A stretch of DNA of 64,000 nt from Flavobacterium defluvii (GTDB lineage Bacteria > Bacteroidota > Bacteroidia > Flavobacteriales > Flavobacteriaceae), in contig NZ_FQWC01000001.1 of the NCBI RefSeq assembly GCF_900129555.1, positions 682,001 through 746,000 of the forward strand, read 5' to 3'. This document shows, one piece after another, positions 52,662-60,933 of the stretch. Made by a program: the position numbers and the translations under genes. The stretch's first letter is position 1, and every line of letters starts with the position of its first letter. The notes below the pieces were generated by a model. The model was not told where the DNA came from, did not search any database, and saw nothing but the letters and a program-made list of their open reading frames with translations.

Positions 52662-53690
52662 TTAAGAAATCTCCCCACGAAGAGCAGTTTCAAAAATATC
52701 TTTAAATTCGTTTTGCGGAATATTATGACCTAGCAAATACATCAATTTTGTAATTGCAGCTTCTGTAGTAATATCTTTTCCTGAGATAACTCCAAGCGAT
52801 TTTAAAGCCGTACTGGTTTCGTATTGTCCCATATTAACACTACCGCCTGAACATTGTGTTACGTTTACGATATGCATTCCGGAATTAATTGCTTTTTCGA
52901 TTAAGTTTAAAAACCAATCTTCGGTTGGAGCGTTTCCTGAACCGTACGTTTCTAAAACAATTCCTCGCAAATCCGGAGTTGACAGGATTGAAGCCAAAAC
53001 CACTTCGCTCATTCCCGGGAACATTTTTATAATCACAACGTGATTGTCTAAGTTTTTGTGAACGATCAGTTTAGCATCTTTATTTATTGGAAGAAATAAA
53101 TGAGAATTTAATTTTAAATGTACGCCAGATTCTACCAATTCAGGATAATTTGGCGCTGTAAAAGCTCTAAAATGTTCTGCATTTACTTTTGAAGTTCGGT
53201 TTCCTCGATATAATTTGTATTCAAAATAAAGAGAAACTTCATTAATTACAGGCTTTCCATTCTCCTGTAATGAAGCTATTTGAATCGCTGTAATTAGGTT
53301 TTCTTTTGCATCTGTACGCAAGTCCCCAATTGGTAACTGCGATCCTGTAAAAACAACAGGTTTTGCTAAGTTTTCGAGCATAAAACTCAATGCCGAAGCC
53401 GAATATGACATGGTGTCTGATCCGTGAAGAACCACAAAACCGTCATAAGAAGTGTAATTTTCTTCGATAATAGTGGCAATTTTGGTCCACATTTTCGGAT
53501 TCATGTTTGATGAATCTATAGGGTTTTCAAAAGAAACCGATTCGATTTCACAATCCAATTGTTTAATTTCGGGAATCTTTTGTATTAATTTACTAAAGTT
53601 GAAAGCTTTAAGTGCTCCAGTTTCAAAGTCTTTGCTCATACCGATTGTTCCTCCAGTATAAATCAAAAGTATTTTTGCTTTAGATGACAT
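52662..53690 (-). CDS. ansA: Type I L-asparaginase
   Basis: A 342-residue cytoplasmic-type asparaginase that hydrolyses asparagine to aspartate and ammonia. The two catalytic threonine regions are present: IYTGGTIGMS (Thr12) and VLHGSDTMSYSASAL near residue 90. The C-terminal ECGTGNAPT-like segment is TYGSGNAPT near 248. There is no signal peptide, unlike type II enzymes. It overlaps the acyltransferase gene by 11 bases and ends the TatD-acyltransferase-asparaginase operon. Confidence 0.93.
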   Translation of the reverse strand: MSSKAKILLIYTGGTIGMSKDFETGALKAFNFSKLIQKIPEIKQLDCEIESVSFENPIDSSNMNPKMWTKIATIIEENYTSYDGFVVLHGSDTMSYSASALSFMLENLAKPVVFTGSQLPIGDLRTDAKENLITAIQIASLQENGKPVINEVSLYFEYKLYRGNRTSKVNAEHFRAFTAPNYPELVESGVHLKLNSHLFLPINKDAKLIVHKNLDNHVVIIKMFPGMSEVVLASILSTPDLRGIVLETYGSGNAPTEDWFLNLIEKAINSGMHIVNVTQCSGGSVNMGQYETSTALKSLGVISGKDITTEAAITKLMYLLGHNIPQNEFKDIFETALRGEIS

Positions 53691-54816
53691 CTTGATATTT
53701 TAATTTATTGACAACCGGATTAGCGTACATTGCCAAAAATCCTTGTCTGGTAACAGGATTATCACTACCAATACGCATTTCTAAACGACGCTCAAAAAGC
53801 GATTTTTCACTCTCTTTGTACTTATCAGCAAATTTGTTTGTTTCGTTTAAAATATCGTAAGCAATAAAGTTAGTCGGCCATAATTGATAGTTTTTAATGA
53901 TAATATCATCAATCGTTTGTGCCAAAGCCTGAACCTGCTTGTTTGCATTGTCATTTTCAGCAACAATCTGATCGATTTCTGTATCTAAAACATCGCCAAC
54001 AGAAATATGAATTCTTTTCTTAGTTCCCATGATACCGCTGATGATATTCATGAAATCTTCGTTTTTATCTTTTACATAAACTTCATTGTTGGCTTCGGCC
54101 ATCAACTGCGGCATTTTCAATACATCAGTTGGATCGTATTCGTATGAAATAGAAACAGGAACTATTTTTAATTTCTTGAAATAATTCATTAAATCTTCTT
54201 CATCAGAGGCCATTCCAATCATTTTTAAAACTCCCGGATTTGTCTCGTCGTTTCCGTCTTTTGTTCTTCCTTCTTTCTGAGCAATCCAAACCGAACGATT
54301 TTCGCGCAATAACAATTGTCCCATATATTCAGACAGCAGTTTAGAACTTTGCAGCATTTCACGAGGCGATAATCCTCTTAAAACCAAAAAGTTTCGGTTT
54401 AATTTTGCTAAAGTAGCCAAGAAAGCTTTTTTAACTAAATTATCTCCAATTGCTGATGCTGTCATCACCAATCCATGTTCGAACAAGCAAACATTCAGCA
54501 AAGTAGTATCTAAAAGGATGTCTCTGTGATTCGAGATAAATAAATAAGAAGTATTTGGTTCTAGTTTTTCAAAACCTGAAGTTGTAAGGCCTTCAGAACT
54601 TTTTTCGAGAACTTTTTGAATGGTATTATAAATAAAATTGCATTGAAAATCACGAATAGAATGTGTTTTCTTAAGCTGCTCTTTCCAAACCTCATCTTTA
54701 ACTTCCGGAAAAGTAAAGTTCATCATGGTTTTCATCATCGGATGATTTACAACATCATGAAGTGCTTCATTTATTTCAGAATCATAAAACGGTCGAATGG
54801 CATCAAATTTCTGCAT
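53680..54816 (-). CDS. PlsC/PlsB-like 1-acylglycerol-3-phosphate acyltransferase
   Basis: A 378-residue acyltransferase. The active site is in LFISNHRDILLDTTLL near residue 100. Here five residues separate His and the final Asp (H-RDILL-D) rather than the four of classical NHx4D, a pattern I associate with flavobacterial members. VWIAQKEGRTKDG near 180 is the glycerol-phosphate binding motif. It acylates lysophosphatidic acid or a similar acceptor at the inner membrane. The gene overlaps ansA by 11 bases and follows tatD by 60 bases. Confidence 0.85.
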   Translation of the reverse strand: MQKFDAIRPFYDSEINEALHDVVNHPMMKTMMNFTFPEVKDEVWKEQLKKTHSIRDFQCNFIYNTIQKVLEKSSEGLTTSGFEKLEPNTSYLFISNHRDILLDTTLLNVCLFEHGLVMTASAIGDNLVKKAFLATLAKLNRNFLVLRGLSPREMLQSSKLLSEYMGQLLLRENRSVWIAQKEGRTKDGNDETNPGVLKMIGMASDEEDLMNYFKKLKIVPVSISYEYDPTDVLKMPQLMAEANNEVYVKDKNEDFMNIISGIMGTKKRIHISVGDVLDTEIDQIVAENDNANKQVQALAQTIDDIIIKNYQLWPTNFIAYDILNETNKFADKYKESEKSLFERRLEMRIGSDNPVTRQGFLAMYANPVVNKLKYQDVI

Positions 54817-54876
54817 TATTTATATTTTAAGTGGGCAAAAGAACAAAAAAAAAATTAAAGTTTTGTAAGGCATGGG

Positions 54877-55656
54877 TTAAATCCCAAAAACGTCTTTTGA
54901 ATTTTGAGTTGTTACTGCTGCTATTTCTTCATGAGATACATTATAAATATCGGCAAGTTTCGAAATTACATTTATTAAATAACTACTCTCGTTTCTTTTC
55001 CCTCTGTATGGAATTGGGGCCAAATAAGGCGAATCTGTTTCCAATACTATATGTTTTAAATCGATTTGGTTTAAAAACTGATCGATTTTTCCGTTCTTGA
55101 ATGTTACCACGCCGCCAATTCCTAATTTCATATTGTAAGAAATCGCTTGTTGGGCTTGTAATAAAGTTCCGGAAAAACAATGAAAAATCCCAAATAAATC
55201 TTCAGATTTTTCTTCTTCCAAAATTTCAAAGATTTCATCAAAAGCTTCACGGCAATGAATTACAATGGGCAATTTGTATTGTTTTGCCAATTGAATTTGT
55301 CTTTTAAAAGCAATTTGCTGTTCTTTTAAATGCGTTTTATCCCAATACAAATCGATTCCGATTTCGCCTACAGCGTAGAATTTTCTTTTTGATAATTCGG
55401 TTTCAACATGTGCTAATTCTTCCTCGTAATTATCTTTCACGTAAGTGGGATGTAAACCCATCATCAGGAAAATATTATCAGGATAGTTTTTCTCTAAATC
55501 GTACATCGATTGTGTGGCCGCGGCGTCGATTGCTGGAATAAAAAAACGTGTAATTCCGGCATCAATGGCACGTTGAATCATTTCGTCACGATCCTGATCA
55601 AACTCTTCAGAATATAAGTGCGTGTGTGTATCGGTAATTATGGGTGTTGAATTCAA
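54877..55656 (-). CDS. TatD-family metal-dependent hydrolase
   Basis: A 259-residue TIM-barrel hydrolase with the metal ligands of TatD: TDTHTHLYS near residue 10, VGEIGIDLYWD near 98, VIHCREAFDEI near 134, GIFHCFSGT near 158 and LETDSPYLAP near 208. TatD proteins are 3'-5' exonucleases linked to DNA repair or RNA decay. No ATG occurs upstream in frame, so TTG 55656 is taken as start. It leads a three-gene operon with the acyltransferase and ansA, though roles do not obviously connect. Confidence 0.9.
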   Translation of the reverse strand: MNSTPIITDTHTHLYSEEFDQDRDEMIQRAIDAGITRFFIPAIDAAATQSMYDLEKNYPDNIFLMMGLHPTYVKDNYEEELAHVETELSKRKFYAVGEIGIDLYWDKTHLKEQQIAFKRQIQLAKQYKLPIVIHCREAFDEIFEILEEEKSEDLFGIFHCFSGTLLQAQQAISYNMKLGIGGVVTFKNGKIDQFLNQIDLKHIVLETDSPYLAPIPYRGKRNESSYLINVISKLADIYNVSHEEIAAVTTQNSKDVFGI

Positions 55657-55785
55657 TGGTATAATATTAAAGTTGTCAAAATTACGATAATATTAAAAGA
55701 ATAACAATTGCAGGTTTATTGGCACACGGATTTTACGGCTTCACTTCGTGAAAACGCGGATGAAAACGGATTTTTTTTTCATTTT

Positions 55786-55877
55786 TGTCATCCTGAGCGA
55801 AGTCGAAGGACACGCAAGTAGCTCGACAAAGATTGAGGATTTTGATTGCGTATCCTTCGACTTCGCTCAGGATGACA
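55786..55877. repeat. Intergenic palindrome (CATCCTGAGCGAAGTCGAAG type)
   Basis: A 25-base arm TGTCATCCTGAGCGAAGTCG+AAGGA (55786-55810) is exactly complementary to 55853-55877, with GCAAG/TTGCG near-pairing inside. It is part of the 297-base gap before the anti-sigma gene. Upstream (55727-55770) lies a CGGATTT/ACGCGGATG block like that at 26345-26460. Confidence 0.85.
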
Positions 55878-55891
55878 TATGTAAAGCAAAA

Positions 55892-55924
55892 ACCTTTGTC
55901 AAAGTTTGAAACTTTGACAAAGGT
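55892..55924. repeat. Hairpin repeat (CTTTGTCAAAGTTT type)
   Basis: Arms ACCTTTGTCAAAGTTT (55892-55907) and complement (55909-55924). It shares its core with 52579-52611 and probably acts as terminator for the sigma/anti-sigma pair. Confidence 0.75.
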
Positions 55925-55953
55925 CTCTAATAAAATATTTAATAACGGAATCT

Positions 55954-56676
55954 CTAATCCAGCTGATGTAAAAGCTCTTCAACCTGATCGTAACCTTCGT
56001 AATCTTCAGAGATACTTTCCAGGATTTTTTTGCAGCCTTCGTAATCTTTTTGTTTTAATTTGGATAAAGCTAAATACCAAACAGCTTTTTCTTTGTAGGC
56101 AGAACTTCCTGCTTTCAGTTCATTAAAAACGGCTTCGGCTTTTATATAATGGCTTTCTTCTAAAAGAGAAACTCCATAAAAAAACTGAATTTCTGCTGAT
56201 TTATTCTTTTGCAAAACGGTTTCAAAAAGTGGAATTGCTTTATTATATGTTTTATGATTATAGGCTTTTTCGGCTTCTTTTAAGGTTTCATCTGCGGTAG
56301 ATCTTTCCGTAAAGGAAGCTTGTTCCGGATTATTATAATCTCCGTAAACCGGATTTTGGTTATAATTAAAAAAGAACAATCCAAACAATACAGCAACCGA
56401 TGCAGCAACCGCCAAATACCAAGGTTTTAAACCAATTACCTTTGGGGTTTTATCAAAATGCTGCTCTGATATCTGAGTCAGATTTTCTTTAAACGCTTGT
56501 CTTTCCTGTTCAATTCCAAATTTGTTTGCCAATTGAAACTGCACATTTTTGAAAGTCTCAAATTGTGAAGAAAATTCAGGATCTTCTAACAATTGTCTTT
56601 CAAAATCATTTTTGCCCTCAATCGTTAATTCACCCTGAAGATATTCATCAAATAATATGTAGCGTTCTTCGTTCAT
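55954..56676 (-). CDS. Anti-sigma-like membrane protein with TPR repeats
   Basis: A 240-residue protein with a cytoplasmic N-terminal part (FDEYLQGELTIEGKNDFERQLLEDPEF, residues 8-35) like the anti-sigma domains of Bacteroidota. One transmembrane helix (WYLAVAASVAVLFGLFFF, near 88-105) and a periplasmic TPR domain (about 130-240) follow. It starts two bases after the ECF sigma gene ends, as expected for a partner that holds the sigma factor until a periplasmic signal arrives. The TPR sensor part in place of a FecR domain is notable. Confidence 0.8.
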   Translation of the reverse strand: MNEERYILFDEYLQGELTIEGKNDFERQLLEDPEFSSQFETFKNVQFQLANKFGIEQERQAFKENLTQISEQHFDKTPKVIGLKPWYLAVAASVAVLFGLFFFNYNQNPVYGDYNNPEQASFTERSTADETLKEAEKAYNHKTYNKAIPLFETVLQKNKSAEIQFFYGVSLLEESHYIKAEAVFNELKAGSSAYKEKAVWYLALSKLKQKDYEGCKKILESISEDYEGYDQVEELLHQLD

Positions 56677-56678
56677 GA

Positions 56679-57263
56679 CTAATTGTTTTTTAAAGAATTA
56701 AAGTTTTTTGCTTCCTGAATCCACTGTGTTAACTGGCCAACACAAAGCGACTTTTTTTTACGCACATAACCGTATGTTACGTTTAGTTTTTCGGCCACTT
56801 CTTCCATCGATTTAATTTCAAAACTCAACTTTAGTAATTCTTTGCATTTGTCTCCTAATTTTTGGAACATGGTTTCAAAAAGCTGTTGTTTTTCATCAAA
56901 TTCTTCGGTTTGTCCAATAAGCTCACCAGCAGATTCATTGATAGATAAAACATCTTCAATAATTGTTACCCCTTTGTTGGATGTTTTTTTCAGTTCGTTC
57001 AGCCATTTTCTTTTACACAAAAGAAAAAAGTACGCATCAAACGGACACGTTAACTGCAGCGAATTGGCTTTGGCCTGATTAAAAAGCAAAATCAAAACTT
57101 CCTGAACAACATCCTGAGCCTGATCTCTATCGCCAGAATTGTTCATGATAAACAAAACGACTTTAGGAACGAACTTTTTATAAATAGATTGAATGACTGC
57201 CGAATTGTTTGCGGCAAGCCCATCAATATACATTTGGTCAGGATGCACTTTAGTTTTACTCAT
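56679..57263 (-). CDS. ECF RNA polymerase sigma factor
   Basis: A 194-residue sigma-70-family factor of the extracytoplasmic type. Region 2 (about 20-95, with DRDQAQDVVQEVLILLFNQA) binds core polymerase and the -10 element. Region 4 (about 130-185, SFEIKSMEEVAEKLNVTYGYVRKKK) holds the -35 helix-turn-helix. The next gene on the same strand is its likely anti-sigma partner. Three copies of one bipartite element lie just across the divergent gap in front of plus-strand genes and are likely targets. Confidence 0.93.
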   Translation of the reverse strand: MSKTKVHPDQMYIDGLAANNSAVIQSIYKKFVPKVVLFIMNNSGDRDQAQDVVQEVLILLFNQAKANSLQLTCPFDAYFFLLCKRKWLNELKKTSNKGVTIIEDVLSINESAGELIGQTEEFDEKQQLFETMFQKLGDKCKELLKLSFEIKSMEEVAEKLNVTYGYVRKKKSLCVGQLTQWIQEAKNFNSLKNN

Positions 57264-57321
57264 AAAAAAACTTTTAATCAGATAAAGTTAAAAAAGAATC
57301 TTAAATAAATTTCAAATAAAA

Positions 57322-57353
57322 GGGTAACAATTATCAATTACAGTTGATATAAG
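57322..57353 (+). promoter_or_regulatory. ECF-type promoter copy 1
   Basis: GGGTAACAA (57322-57330), 13 bases, TTGATATAAG (57344-57353). It is the same bipartite sequence and spacing as copies 2 and 3, and lies 41 bases before ATG 57394 of the small membrane protein gene. Confidence 0.75.
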
Positions 57354-57393
57354 GAAACAAAATTTTTTTAAAAGAGTTAAAAATTAAGAGAAA

Positions 57394-57693
57394 ATGGAAA
57401 CCTGTCAATTTACAAATGAAAAGACTTTAGATCAATTCTACAAAATGATATCTGTCAAAACCCGAAATGGCTTTGTAATCGTAGAGCATAACGAGAAACT
57501 ACCTTATGTTGTTTTATGCCGCGAGAAAAAAATTGTAAAACATTCTCTTCATTTCTTTCTTACCTGTCTCACTTTCGGACTTTGGTCAATTGTGTGGATC
57601 TATTTAATTGTTACGCTTTCGCGGAAGACAAACATTCTCGTGGCTGTCGATGAAGACGGAAATCTCTTTGAAGACAAATGTCTTTCGGCATAA
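57394..57693 (+). CDS. Small membrane protein, unknown
   Basis: A 99-residue protein with a soluble N-terminal half and one or two hydrophobic helices (LHFFLTCLTFGLWSIVWIYLIVTL, near 52-75), then a short C-terminal tail (VAVDEDGNLFEDKCLSA). No family is recognised. It starts 41 bases after the first copy of the repeated ECF-type promoter and divergently from the sigma gene, so it is likely a target of that sigma factor. Confidence 0.7.
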   Translation: METCQFTNEKTLDQFYKMISVKTRNGFVIVEHNEKLPYVVLCREKKIVKHSLHFFLTCLTFGLWSIVWIYLIVTLSRKTNILVAVDEDGNLFEDKCLSA

Positions 57694-57713
57694 ATCAAAA
57701 AAATAAAAATCTA

Positions 57714-57745
57714 GGGTAACAAATAAAAACCCAAGTTGATATAAG
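57714..57745 (+). promoter_or_regulatory. ECF-type promoter copy 2
   Basis: GGGTAACAA (57714-57722), 13 bases, TTGATATAAG (57736-57745). It lies between the small membrane protein and the lipoprotein gene, 69 bases upstream of copy 3. Confidence 0.75.
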
Positions 57746-57782
57746 CCTGTAAGCACATTTAAAAATATTTTTTTGAAAACAT

Positions 57783-57814
57783 GGGTAACAATATCAAACC
57801 TTACTTGATATAAG
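57783..57814 (+). promoter_or_regulatory. ECF-type promoter copy 3
   Basis: GGGTAACAA (57783-57791), 13 bases, TTGATATAAG (57805-57814). It precedes the lipoprotein ATG at 57883 by 69 bases and stands in tandem with copy 2. Confidence 0.75.
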
Positions 57815-57882
57815 AATGTAATTAATAACCAAATCTGAAAAACCGCTTGATAATCAAGACAGATTTATAAAAACTAGAAATT

Positions 57883-58869
57883 ATGAACACAAATTTTAAA
57901 ACTATCGGACTTTTATTTCTATTGTTATTTTCGTTTGTAAGCTGTGATAACAGCGACGGCGATGATAAAGAAACTATTTTGCCTCCAACATCGGCTGCTT
58001 TTAAAAGCATCAGCGAAAAAGGCGTTAAAAGAAATACACAAAACTTTACCATTACTGCCGGAAATGGTATGGTAACACTTACATCTGCAAAAGGTGTAAA
58101 ATTGAACATTAATGGCGACTGCCTTACTAAAAACGGAAATCCTGTTACCGGAGAAGTTAATATCGAATATATAGAACTTTTTGACAAAGGAAACATGCTG
58201 GTTACCAACAAACCAACTATGGGACTTACTGCTGACGGAAAGAAAAACCTTTTGATTTCGGGTGGAGAGTTTTTTATTAAAGCTACACAAGGCGGTGTTG
58301 AACTACAAACTTCCTGTTATATGAGTTTAGTGGTTCCAACTGCGCTAACTGACGGTTTCGATAACTTAATGACTTTGTGGACTGGTGCAATTGACGATAA
58401 AGGAGAACTAGCCTGGAGAGAAGCAAAAGCAAATGCTGACGGAACCGGAGGTAAAGGCGGAGTTCAGGGCGAAGGAAACAATTATTATGTAACTTTTGGA
58501 AACTTCGGATGGACAAATGTTGACCGTTTTTACAGCGATCCAAGACCAAAAACAACTCTTTTAGTTGATGTTCCGGAAGGATTCAACAATACAAATAGTG
58601 CTGTATATCTTTCTTATGATGGAGAAGGAACAAACGCTCTTGCAAAATTAGACACTTATACTGCCGAAGGATTATTTAGTGAACACTACGGCCAAATTCC
58701 AATTGGTCTTGCTTGTCACATCATTTTCGCGACAGAAGATAATGGAAACTGGAGATACGCCATAAAAGGAGTAACAATATCTGCAAATGCCGTTTACACC
58801 TTTACACTAGCCGAAACAACAGTCGGTACCGAAGCTCAATTAGTTGCTGCAATTAATGCCATACAGTAA
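57883..58869 (+). CDS. Lipoprotein of the ECF/CHAT island
   Basis: A 328-residue lipoprotein: signal ending VSC with Cys21 followed by an acidic stretch (DNSDGDDKE). The mature part is beta-rich, with repeated TLTSAKGVKLNINGDCLTKNG and GEVNIEYIELFDKGNML motifs, a Gly/Asn-rich loop near 190-200 and the FGNFGWTNVDRFYSD stretch near 207. I do not recognise a named domain with certainty. It is preceded by two tandem ECF-type promoters and followed by a strong terminator, so it is probably highly expressed on its own when the sigma factor is active. Confidence 0.8.
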   Translation: MNTNFKTIGLLFLLLFSFVSCDNSDGDDKETILPPTSAAFKSISEKGVKRNTQNFTITAGNGMVTLTSAKGVKLNINGDCLTKNGNPVTGEVNIEYIELFDKGNMLVTNKPTMGLTADGKKNLLISGGEFFIKATQGGVELQTSCYMSLVVPTALTDGFDNLMTLWTGAIDDKGELAWREAKANADGTGGKGGVQGEGNNYYVTFGNFGWTNVDRFYSDPRPKTTLLVDVPEGFNNTNSAVYLSYDGEGTNALAKLDTYTAEGLFSEHYGQIPIGLACHIIFATEDNGNWRYAIKGVTISANAVYTFTLAETTVGTEAQLVAAINAIQ

Positions 58870-58892
58870 CTTACAAATGCTTTTTTTAAGAG

Positions 58893-58922
58893 AAAGTGAT
58901 GATTTGCTCATCACTTTTTTTT
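58893..58922 (+). terminator. Terminator after the island lipoprotein
   Basis: A 10-bp perfect stem (58893-58902, 58908-58917; AAAGTGATGA and complement) followed by a T8 tract. It separates the lipoprotein gene from the PKD/CHAT genes. No new GGGTAACAA-type promoter is seen after it, so those genes may depend on read-through. Confidence 0.8.
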
Positions 58923-58980
58923 ACATTTAAACCTGTTTTGAAATTGATTCTGATGATTTTAAGACTAAAACTATCTAGTT

Positions 58981-60933
58981 ATGAAACCACAACTGTCTAT
59001 TTTCTTGATTCTATTTTCGATTTTTTCAATAGGACAAACCAAAGTAAAAGACACCATAACCCGAAGAGCCAATATTGGTTTTATCCAAAACGGAAATGCT
59101 GTAAATTTTAAACCCGAAACACCGCCGCTGATTCCAATTGCGGGCGCACCAAAACCAAGTTATTCTTATTTATGGGAACTCGGTGACGGACATTACAGCA
59201 AAGAAGCAGAGCCAAAACATGTTTATAAAAACAAAGGAACGTATACCACAAGACTTGCTGTAACAAACAATTACGACAACGGAAAACCTCCGGCAACACG
59301 CCCGAAAAAAGTGGCTGTAAATGACATTACAGATACTAATTATAAAGACATTGCTTCGATTGCAGATCAAAATGGTTTTGCTATTTTAAAGAATTGCGAT
59401 CCTATTCCGGAGCAGGAAATGGTAGTCGTAGTAAGTTATCAAAATCTGGAAAATTATGTTTCGAGCGGAAAGTTGTATTTATTTTATAATGAAAAGCAAT
59501 TCAAACATAATAATTTCGAATTGAGCGATTTTAGAACCTATGCAAACGAACGTGAAGTAAAAGAAAACTTAGTCGCTTCGGTTGATGATCTTGACGATTC
59601 GAATAATTTTGTGGCTTCCGCCGAAAACACTTTCAAACTTAAAAAATACCGAAATACAACGACAGAAGAAGATCTTGATGCTTCACTTTTAGACGCTCAT
59701 AAAACCTATCATAATGTTTCGGTTTTAGAATTTGATGATGCCAATCCGGGAGAAACGCGTAATGTTTTTTATACGTTTAAAACTACTCCCGAAATGATAA
59801 AAGATACAAGCGCAACAGTTACGATGCGCGGTATTTTTGTTCCGAATCGAAGTTATAAAAACCATAAAATCAAAAATCTGGAAATGGAAATCGTAACGTC
59901 TCACGACCCGAATAAAATGGGTTCTAACGGACGTTTTATGAATTACAGATTGGTGCGTTTTAAAAGAGTTAATTTTAAAACCCGTTTTCAGAATAATGGT
60001 GAAGGTCCGGCTAGAAAAATTCGGTTAGAAACTGATGTTCCGGATATGTTTGACAAGAAAACTTTCCAGATTGAAAGCATGTATCCAGAATGTCCGATTT
60101 GTCCAAAAGGCGAAGAACCAACCGTGAGCTGTCTCGATACGATTATCAAACAAAAGCAAATTATATTTACGTTTAAGAATATTTATCTTCCGGGAACGGA
60201 GCAAAAAAATGTTCATGAAAAAGACAGTACAAAAGGCTTCGTAAAATATTCGATGAAGTTTGGCGAAGATTTCCATAAAGTCAAAACCAAAAGTCGGACT
60301 TCGATTATTTTTGATAAAAACGAGCCAATCGTAACCAACTACGCCACTACCCGATTTTTGCCGGGAATCTCGATTGGTGTAAAAGCGGGTTACAACTTTT
60401 ATCCTGATTTAGACAAATCGACGAGTTACTTTTTGGGTGCGACGCTTTCGCCTTTTAAATCGTATCGTTTTTACTGGCAGGTCGAATGGGTAAATGCTTT
60501 AAACCAATATAATAGTGCCATAAATGTTGTCGATCAAATAAATACAAATGCAAACGGAGTCAGACAGTTAATCCGTACGACAACGGCAACAGAAAATAAA
60601 AATATCAATTGGGAAGTTCCAATTTTGATTCGATATAACATTAATAATTATATCGGAGTTGGAGCCGGAATTCAGGCGAACATCAATGTTTCTTCTGAAC
60701 AGAATCAAAGCATACAAACTGACACTTATGAAGGCGATAAAGAATCGTTTTTAATAAGTTCTGTTATGAGTTCTAATAAGATTAAAAACACTTTTACAGA
60801 TGTCAAAACGGGCCTTTTATTTGATTTAACGGCTGGTTTCGCCAGAATTGGACCAAGTTTAGGCGCACGATACGTAATTAATTTTGAACAAAATTTTAAT
60901 TACTTTCAGGTTTATGGAATATGGAAGTTTTAA
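58981..60933 (+). CDS. PKD-domain outer-membrane-type protein
   Basis: A 650-residue exported protein. A signal peptide (KPQLSIFLILFSIFSIGQ) is followed by a PKD domain (about 60-125, SYLWELGDGHYSKEAEPKHVYKNKGTYTTRLAVTN). A mid-region has Cys in YPECPICPKGEEPTVSC. The C-terminal part reads as a small beta-barrel (GISIGVKAGYNFY, NWEVPILIRYNINNYIGVGAGIQANI) ending in YGIWKF. It is probably in the outer membrane with the PKD part binding protein or glycan. Its stop overlaps the start of the CHAT frame by 13 bases, suggesting coupled expression. Confidence 0.8.
   Translation: MKPQLSIFLILFSIFSIGQTKVKDTITRRANIGFIQNGNAVNFKPETPPLIPIAGAPKPSYSYLWELGDGHYSKEAEPKHVYKNKGTYTTRLAVTNNYDNGKPPATRPKKVAVNDITDTNYKDIASIADQNGFAILKNCDPIPEQEMVVVVSYQNLENYVSSGKLYLFYNEKQFKHNNFELSDFRTYANEREVKENLVASVDDLDDSNNFVASAENTFKLKKYRNTTTEEDLDASLLDAHKTYHNVSVLEFDDANPGETRNVFYTFKTTPEMIKDTSATVTMRGIFVPNRSYKNHKIKNLEMEIVTSHDPNKMGSNGRFMNYRLVRFKRVNFKTRFQNNGEGPARKIRLETDVPDMFDKKTFQIESMYPECPICPKGEEPTVSCLDTIIKQKQIIFTFKNIYLPGTEQKNVHEKDSTKGFVKYSMKFGEDFHKVKTKSRTSIIFDKNEPIVTNYATTRFLPGISIGVKAGYNFYPDLDKSTSYFLGATLSPFKSYRFYWQVEWVNALNQYNSAINVVDQINTNANGVRQLIRTTTATENKNINWEVPILIRYNINNYIGVGAGIQANINVSSEQNQSIQTDTYEGDKESFLISSVMSSNKIKNTFTDVKTGLLFDLTAGFARIGPSLGARYVINFEQNFNYFQVYGIWKF

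Noticed and set aside
56963..56971. Inverse copy of GGGTAACAA inside the sigma gene
   Set aside because: No TTGATATAAG follows at 13 bases and it lies in coding sequence; treated as chance.
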